From contig JAATFS010000361.1 of assembly GCA_015655035.1 (NCBI GenBank), forward strand, positions 1 to 7,842: 7,842 nt of DNA, read 5' to 3'. Made by a program: the position numbers and the translations under genes. Below are positions 4,308 to 7,842 of the stretch, piece after piece. The notes beneath the pieces were generated by a model, which saw nothing but the letters and a program-made list of their open reading frames with translations, was not told where the DNA came from and did no database searches. The stretch's first letter is position 1; every line of letters starts with the position of its first letter. The stretch is from Lysobacterales bacterium. GTDB taxonomy: Bacteria; Pseudomonadota; Gammaproteobacteria; Xanthomonadales; Xanthomonadaceae.

Positions 4308-6869
4308 GATATCGCTCTTCCCCAGGGCCCGCAGGGAAGCATTGCCCGCCGTCTGATGCTAGGCACCGGCCTGCTTGCCCTGCTGTGCTTCGTGCTGGCC
4401 GCCGCGCTGTGCTACTGGATCAGCAGCCGCGCGCTGGTCGCTTCGTCGCGAACCAAGATCGGCATCATTGCCCAACAGCAATCCGCCAGCATTGCCTCGG
4501 AGCTGGCGGCCACCTTCAAATCCAACGACGCCCTGGTCCAGGCACTGCTCGCCGAACGCGCCGGACGGGGTCTGCAACGTGATGCCATCGATGCGCTCTT
4601 CCGTCGCCTGCTGCTGGCCAATCCGGAATGGGTCGGCACCGGCGCGGTATGGGAGCCCCATGTGCTGGACAAGGACAGTGCCGATGTCGGGCTGGTCTAT
4701 TGGACCTGGGACAATGCGCGCGTACCGCTATATGACAGTGCATCGCCGGACCAGGACCACGACTGGTTCACCCTGCCACGCAAACTGCGCCGTCCAGTGC
4801 TGCTCGAACCCTATGCCGACGAGACCGTGGGCCGGGAGGGAGCGCTGTTGATGACGACCCTGGCCACGCCGATCATCGATGGCGAGACCTACCTGGGCGC
4901 GGTGTTCACCGACTATGCCCTGTCGGGCTTGCAGCAGCGATTGTCCATGCTCCATCCGCTGGAGAGTGGTCATGTCGAACTTATCTCGCCGGGCGGGATG
5001 GTGTTGGGTTCGCGCGACGCCGCCCAGATCGGCACTCATCGGCGCGATCCTGGCAGCCGTGCCATGCTGGCCGCAATCGCCGCCGGCCAGCATTACGAAC
5101 AGCTAAGTCCCGATGCCGATGGCAATGTGCGTATCTATGTGCCGCTGAGTGCCGGGCTTGCGCAGGAGCGCTTCGCCCTGGGGGTGGTGGTGCCGTACGC
5201 GCGCCTGTCTGCGGAGTTCGTGCAGCAGGCGCGTCAGATGCTGTGGATATTGGCGCTGGCTGGTATCGCCTCGGTGGGTGGGGTCAGCCTGTACCTGCTC
5301 CTGTTGCTGCGCAGGCAGCTGGTAAAGCCGCTGGCCGGCGCTATCGCGGTGGCCGAAAACGTCGCCGCTGGCCGGCTCGACAGCCGCATTTCCATCCCTC
5401 GTGACGACGAGATCGGGCATCTGCTCGGTGCAATGGCACGCATGCAGGGCCAGCTCAAGGCGGTCATCGACGCCCAGGCCGAAATGGCACGCAAGCACGA
5501 CGAGGGGACGATCAGTTTCCGTATCGACGAATCGGTATTCCCCGGCGACTACGGGCGCATGGTGCGCGACACCAATGCGCTAGTTGCTTCGCATGTGGCG
5601 GTGAAGCTCCGCCTGGTCGAAGTCATGCGGCATTACGCGGTCGGGAACCTGTCCGAGGACATGGACAGGTTGCCTGGCGAGAAGGCAGTACTGACCCAGA
5701 CCATGGACACGGTCAAGGCCAACCTCAGTTCGATCAATGCGGAGATCAAACACTTGGCTATGGCGGCCGCTGCCGGTGACTTTGGCCAGCGTGGCGACGT
5801 CGAGCGTTACCAACACGAATTTCGCGCGATGATCTCGGGCTTGAACCTGTTGATGCAGACAGCGGATGGCAATCTGGCCGAGCTGTCCCAGCTATTGCAC
5901 GCCATTGCCGCCGGCGATCTGACCGGGATGATGGAAGGCGAGTTCCACGGTGTGTTCGCGCAGATGCGCGACGATGCCAACGTCACAGTCACACAGCTGA
6001 CCAGCATCGTCGATCGCATCCAGTTGGCAGCGGCTGCCATCGACACCGCAGCCACCGAGATTGCCTCCGGCAACGACAGCCTGTCGTGCCGCACCGAGCA
6101 GCAGGCCGTCAGCCTGGAAGAAACCGCAAGTTCGATGGCGAAACTGACCTCCACCGTACGCGCCAATGCCGAGCGTGCGCATCTGGCCGACCAGGCCGCG
6201 CAACGGGTGGGCCAGGCGGTGCAGGAGACGGTCACCGCGATCGGTGAAGTCGTGCAGGTGATGACGCAGATCAACGAGTCCTCTGCACGCATAGCCGACA
6301 TCATCACCGTCATCGATGGCATTGCCTTCCAGACCAACATCCTGGCCCTCAATGCGGCGGTCGAGTCGGCGCGCGCCGGCGAACAGGGCCGTGGTTTTGC
6401 CGTGGTGGCCGGCGAGGTGCGCACGCTGGCCCAGCGCTCGGCCATCGCCGCCAAGGAAATCAAGGTGCTCATCCAGGAGTCGGGCCGCCGGGTGGAGAAC
6501 GGCCTGGCGATCAGTCGGCGTTCCGAGCAGGCGATCGCCTATCTCATCGAAGGGGCGACGAGTACCAATCGGTTGATCAACGAAATCGCCGCCGCCAGCG
6601 CGGCGCAGGCCACCGACATCGAACAGGTCAACCATGCGGTGGTGCAAATGGACCGGGCCACTCAACAGAACGCCGCGCTGGTCGATGAGGCCGCCAACGC
6701 CGCCCGCTCACTGGGCGAGCAGGCACACCAGCTTATCGAGGCGGCGTCGGTGTTCCGCACCAACCGGGCCTTGTCGCCTTCTTCGGTCCCGAGCCGGGAG
6801 CGCCCCCCGCGCGGGACGGCGTTGCCGACCGGCTCAGATAATCATGCTGTGCTGGAGGAGGATGCCTGA
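4305..6869 (+). CDS. Methyl-accepting chemotaxis protein with double-Cache-like sensor and multiple HAMP repeats
   Basis: An 854-residue inner-membrane chemoreceptor that should control CheA via CheW. Membrane helix 1 is at about 17-39 and helix 2 at 312-335, enclosing a periplasmic sensor of about 270 residues that looks like a double Cache domain, with DWF at 153-155, EPYADE at 168-173 and VFTDY ending near 204. After helix 2 comes a classic HAMP (about 336-390), then four more HAMP-like units: the Gly of each G-x-hydrophobic turn falls at 356, 401, 447, 491 and 537. The signalling domain runs from about 560 to 815. Methylation helix 1 carries EQQAVSLEE at 598-606 and the hairpin tip has GIAFQTNILALNAAVE at 672-687 and RAGEQGRGF at 690-698. 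Glu606 to tip Glu693 is 87 residues, as in E. coli Tsr (36-heptad class). The return helix has ATQQNAALVDE at 785-795. No CheR-binding pentapeptide is present at the C-terminus. Transcription is probably FliA-dependent. Confidence 0.95.
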   Translation: MDIALPQGPQGSIARRLMLGTGLLALLCFVLAAALCYWISSRALVASSRTKIGIIAQQQSASIASELAATFKSNDALVQALLAERAGRGLQRDAIDALFRRLLLANPEWVGTGAVWEPHVLDKDSADVGLVYWTWDNARVPLYDSASPDQDHDWFTLPRKLRRPVLLEPYADETVGREGALLMTTLATPIIDGETYLGAVFTDYALSGLQQRLSMLHPLESGHVELISPGGMVLGSRDAAQIGTHRRDPGSRAMLAAIAAGQHYEQLSPDADGNVRIYVPLSAGLAQERFALGVVVPYARLSAEFVQQARQMLWILALAGIASVGGVSLYLLLLLRRQLVKPLAGAIAVAENVAAGRLDSRISIPRDDEIGHLLGAMARMQGQLKAVIDAQAEMARKHDEGTISFRIDESVFPGDYGRMVRDTNALVASHVAVKLRLVEVMRHYAVGNLSEDMDRLPGEKAVLTQTMDTVKANLSSINAEIKHLAMAAAAGDFGQRGDVERYQHEFRAMISGLNLLMQTADGNLAELSQLLHAIAAGDLTGMMEGEFHGVFAQMRDDANVTVTQLTSIVDRIQLAAAAIDTAATEIASGNDSLSCRTEQQAVSLEETASSMAKLTSTVRANAERAHLADQAAQRVGQAVQETVTAIGEVVQVMTQINESSARIADIITVIDGIAFQTNILALNAAVESARAGEQGRGFAVVAGEVRTLAQRSAIAAKEIKVLIQESGRRVENGLAISRRSEQAIAYLIEGATSTNRLINEIAAASAAQATDIEQVNHAVVQMDRATQQNAALVDEAANAARSLGEQAHQLIEAASVFRTNRALSPSSVPSRERPPRGTALPTGSDNHAVLEEDA

Positions 6870-6906
6870 TGCGCGTCCCGACGCATCGTGCCCGCCGATA
6901 TCCGGT

Positions 6907-6939
6907 ACGCGTGATCGCTTGCGACAAGGGATCACGCGT
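6907..6939. terminator. Strong hairpin between convergent genes, probable bidirectional terminator
   Basis: ACGCGTGATC (6907-6916) and GATCACGCGT (6930-6939) are perfect reverse complements. Inside, CTTG (6918-6921) pairs with CAAG (6925-6928) around a CGA loop after one G-G mismatch, giving 10 + 4 bp. It lies 37 nt after the chemoreceptor stop and contains the stop codon of the converging exonuclease gene (6932-6934). There is no long U tract on either strand, so it may act with Rho or as a 3'-end stabiliser. Confidence 0.65.
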
Positions 6940-7819
6940 TGCAAGGAGGTAAGCACCGTTCCTCTGCTTCCTCGGCTACCAGCCGCTGCATCAACAGTGA
7001 CAGTGTCACCACGTCCTGATGATTGTGCTCGGCCACGCGGCACAGGTTGCGCGCGCTGCCGCCGCGCAGGTAGTTCAGCCACGCCGCCGGTGCCTCCGAG
7101 CCCGGCAGGTCGTCCTCGCGCACTACACGCAATAGCTGGCGCTCGATCGTGGCGAGCTTGCAGTTCTCCCAGGTGCCGCGATAGCGCCGGCGCGTGGGGT
7201 GCAGCAGGTCTACGTGATCCAGCGCCGATAGCGGATCGCCGCGTCGCGCCAGCCGGTAGCGTGTCTTCAACAGCGGCGCGTCGTAGCAGCGGCCGTTATA
7301 GCTGGACAACACCGTCTCCGGCGAAAGCCAGGCGCTGAACGCATCCAGCATCGCGCTCTCGGCGGCCATCGTCGAGATCATCAGCTGGCGCACGCGCAAA
7401 CCGCTGCCGTGTTCTGCGTCGATATACCAATCAGCGGCGCCGATCATGAAGGCGCGCGTGCCGGTGCCGCCGGCCAGGCCGGTGGTCTCGGTGTCGAAGA
7501 ACAACAGCTGCATCGGATCGACCGTGTCCTCGCGTTTGGCGAAGGCCAGCGACAATGCCTGGGAGGGAATCGGTTGCGGCAGGAACGCCTGGATAAGGTG
7601 CAGCCCGGGCGCGATCTCGTGGCCCGGCAGACTGCGGTCGGCCGATGCTGCGCGCATGGGCGCATTGCCGGATACCGCGCGCTCGCGCAGGCCCAGCAGC
7701 CTGCGCAGTGCGCCGGGATTGGTATCAGGCCGGAATCCGGAATTTGGACTCGTCGTCGTCGTGGTGCTCGCGCGGGCGGCAGCCGATGGCGGATGCGCCT
7801 CTTCGGCCATTGCCGGCAC
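6932..7819 (-). CDS. YprB-like DEDD exonuclease / RNase H-fold protein
   Basis: A predicted cytosolic 3'-5' exonuclease-type nuclease of the YprB (COG3359, RNase_H_2) group; the true substrate is unknown. Numbering from GTG 7819, the metal-binding set is visible: Asp109 and Glu111 in FFDTETTG, Asp180 in SYNGRCYDAPLL, and Asp269 in EHNHQDV with His265 four residues before it. DLLHPTRR (204-211) and the ER...LPG...Y...G block (226-254) are also typical of the group. Residues 1-34 are low-complexity, with five Thr encoded by a short CGT repeat (7751-7762). The start is uncertain: GTG 7819 and ATG 7810 both lack a well-placed SD, and the frame stays open to the right edge. The conserved part begins by about residue 36 (PGALRRLLGLRER). 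In many bacteria a YprA-type DEAD/DEAH helicase gene precedes yprB, and it may lie just off the right edge. The stop codon is inside the shared hairpin with the chemoreceptor gene. Confidence 0.88.
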   Translation of the reverse strand: MPAMAEEAHPPSAAARASTTTTTSPNSGFRPDTNPGALRRLLGLRERAVSGNAPMRAASADRSLPGHEIAPGLHLIQAFLPQPIPSQALSLAFAKREDTVDPMQLLFFDTETTGLAGGTGTRAFMIGAADWYIDAEHGSGLRVRQLMISTMAAESAMLDAFSAWLSPETVLSSYNGRCYDAPLLKTRYRLARRGDPLSALDHVDLLHPTRRRYRGTWENCKLATIERQLLRVVREDDLPGSEAPAAWLNYLRGGSARNLCRVAEHNHQDVVTLSLLMQRLVAEEAEERCLPPCNA

Positions 7820-7842
7820 TGGCTGGTGCCGTATTTCCTGGT

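Noticed and set aside
5892..6665. 257-codon minus-strand frame opposite the MCP signalling domain
   Set aside because: Mirror of a highly conserved coding region on the plus strand; His/Asp/Arg/Gly-rich composition is typical of antisense frames.

Overview
The window reads as a piece of a high-GC gammaproteobacterial chromosome. I would place it in or near the Xanthomonadaceae (Xanthomonas/Stenotrophomonas/Lysobacter group), judging by strong G/C third-position bias, the style of the GltB sequence, I78-type lipoproteins and a multi-HAMP chemoreceptor of a kind I associate with that family. This placement is inferred from protein style, not from a search.

Layout, left to right. (1) Bases 1-2995, minus strand: the first 998 codons of gltB, the large subunit of NADPH-dependent glutamate synthase. 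The gene runs off the left edge. Its upstream region (2996-3197) holds a good Shine-Dalgarno, several in-frame upstream ATGs, a perfect 8-bp dyad and only weak promoter-like matches. (2) Bases 3198-4103, minus strand: two tandem small lipoprotein genes, both related to the I78 (elastase/subtilisin inhibitor) family. The gltB-proximal copy looks like a normal inhibitor. The distal copy has the same scaffold spacing, but its putative protease-binding loop is replaced by a loop 8 residues longer. The two share the same SD arrangement and the same last coding bases, so they look like an old tandem duplication. (3) Bases 4104-4304: a divergent intergenic region with a very good sigma-28 (FliA) flagellar promoter pointing right. 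(4) Bases 4305-6869, plus strand: an 854-residue chemoreceptor (MCP) starting at TTG, with a periplasmic double-Cache-like sensor, five HAMP-like repeats and a 36-heptad-type signalling hairpin. (5) Bases 6907-6939: a strong hairpin between convergent genes, overlapping the stop codon of the next gene. (6) Bases 6932-7819, minus strand: a YprB-like DEDD exonuclease/RNase H-fold protein whose true start may lie at or beyond the right edge.

The genes do not form one pathway: nitrogen assimilation (gltB), envelope protease inhibition (I78 pair), chemotaxis (MCP) and nucleic acid processing (exonuclease) sit side by side. I see no mobile element, CRISPR array, tRNA or rRNA, and no clear sign of a wholly new system. 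The most unusual items are the remodelled I78 paralogue, the MCP sensor that keeps most of the amine-contacting residues but lacks the carboxylate-binding Tyr/Arg of the amino-acid-sensing Cache motif, and the five-fold HAMP array. No intergenic stretch exceeds about 200 bases.
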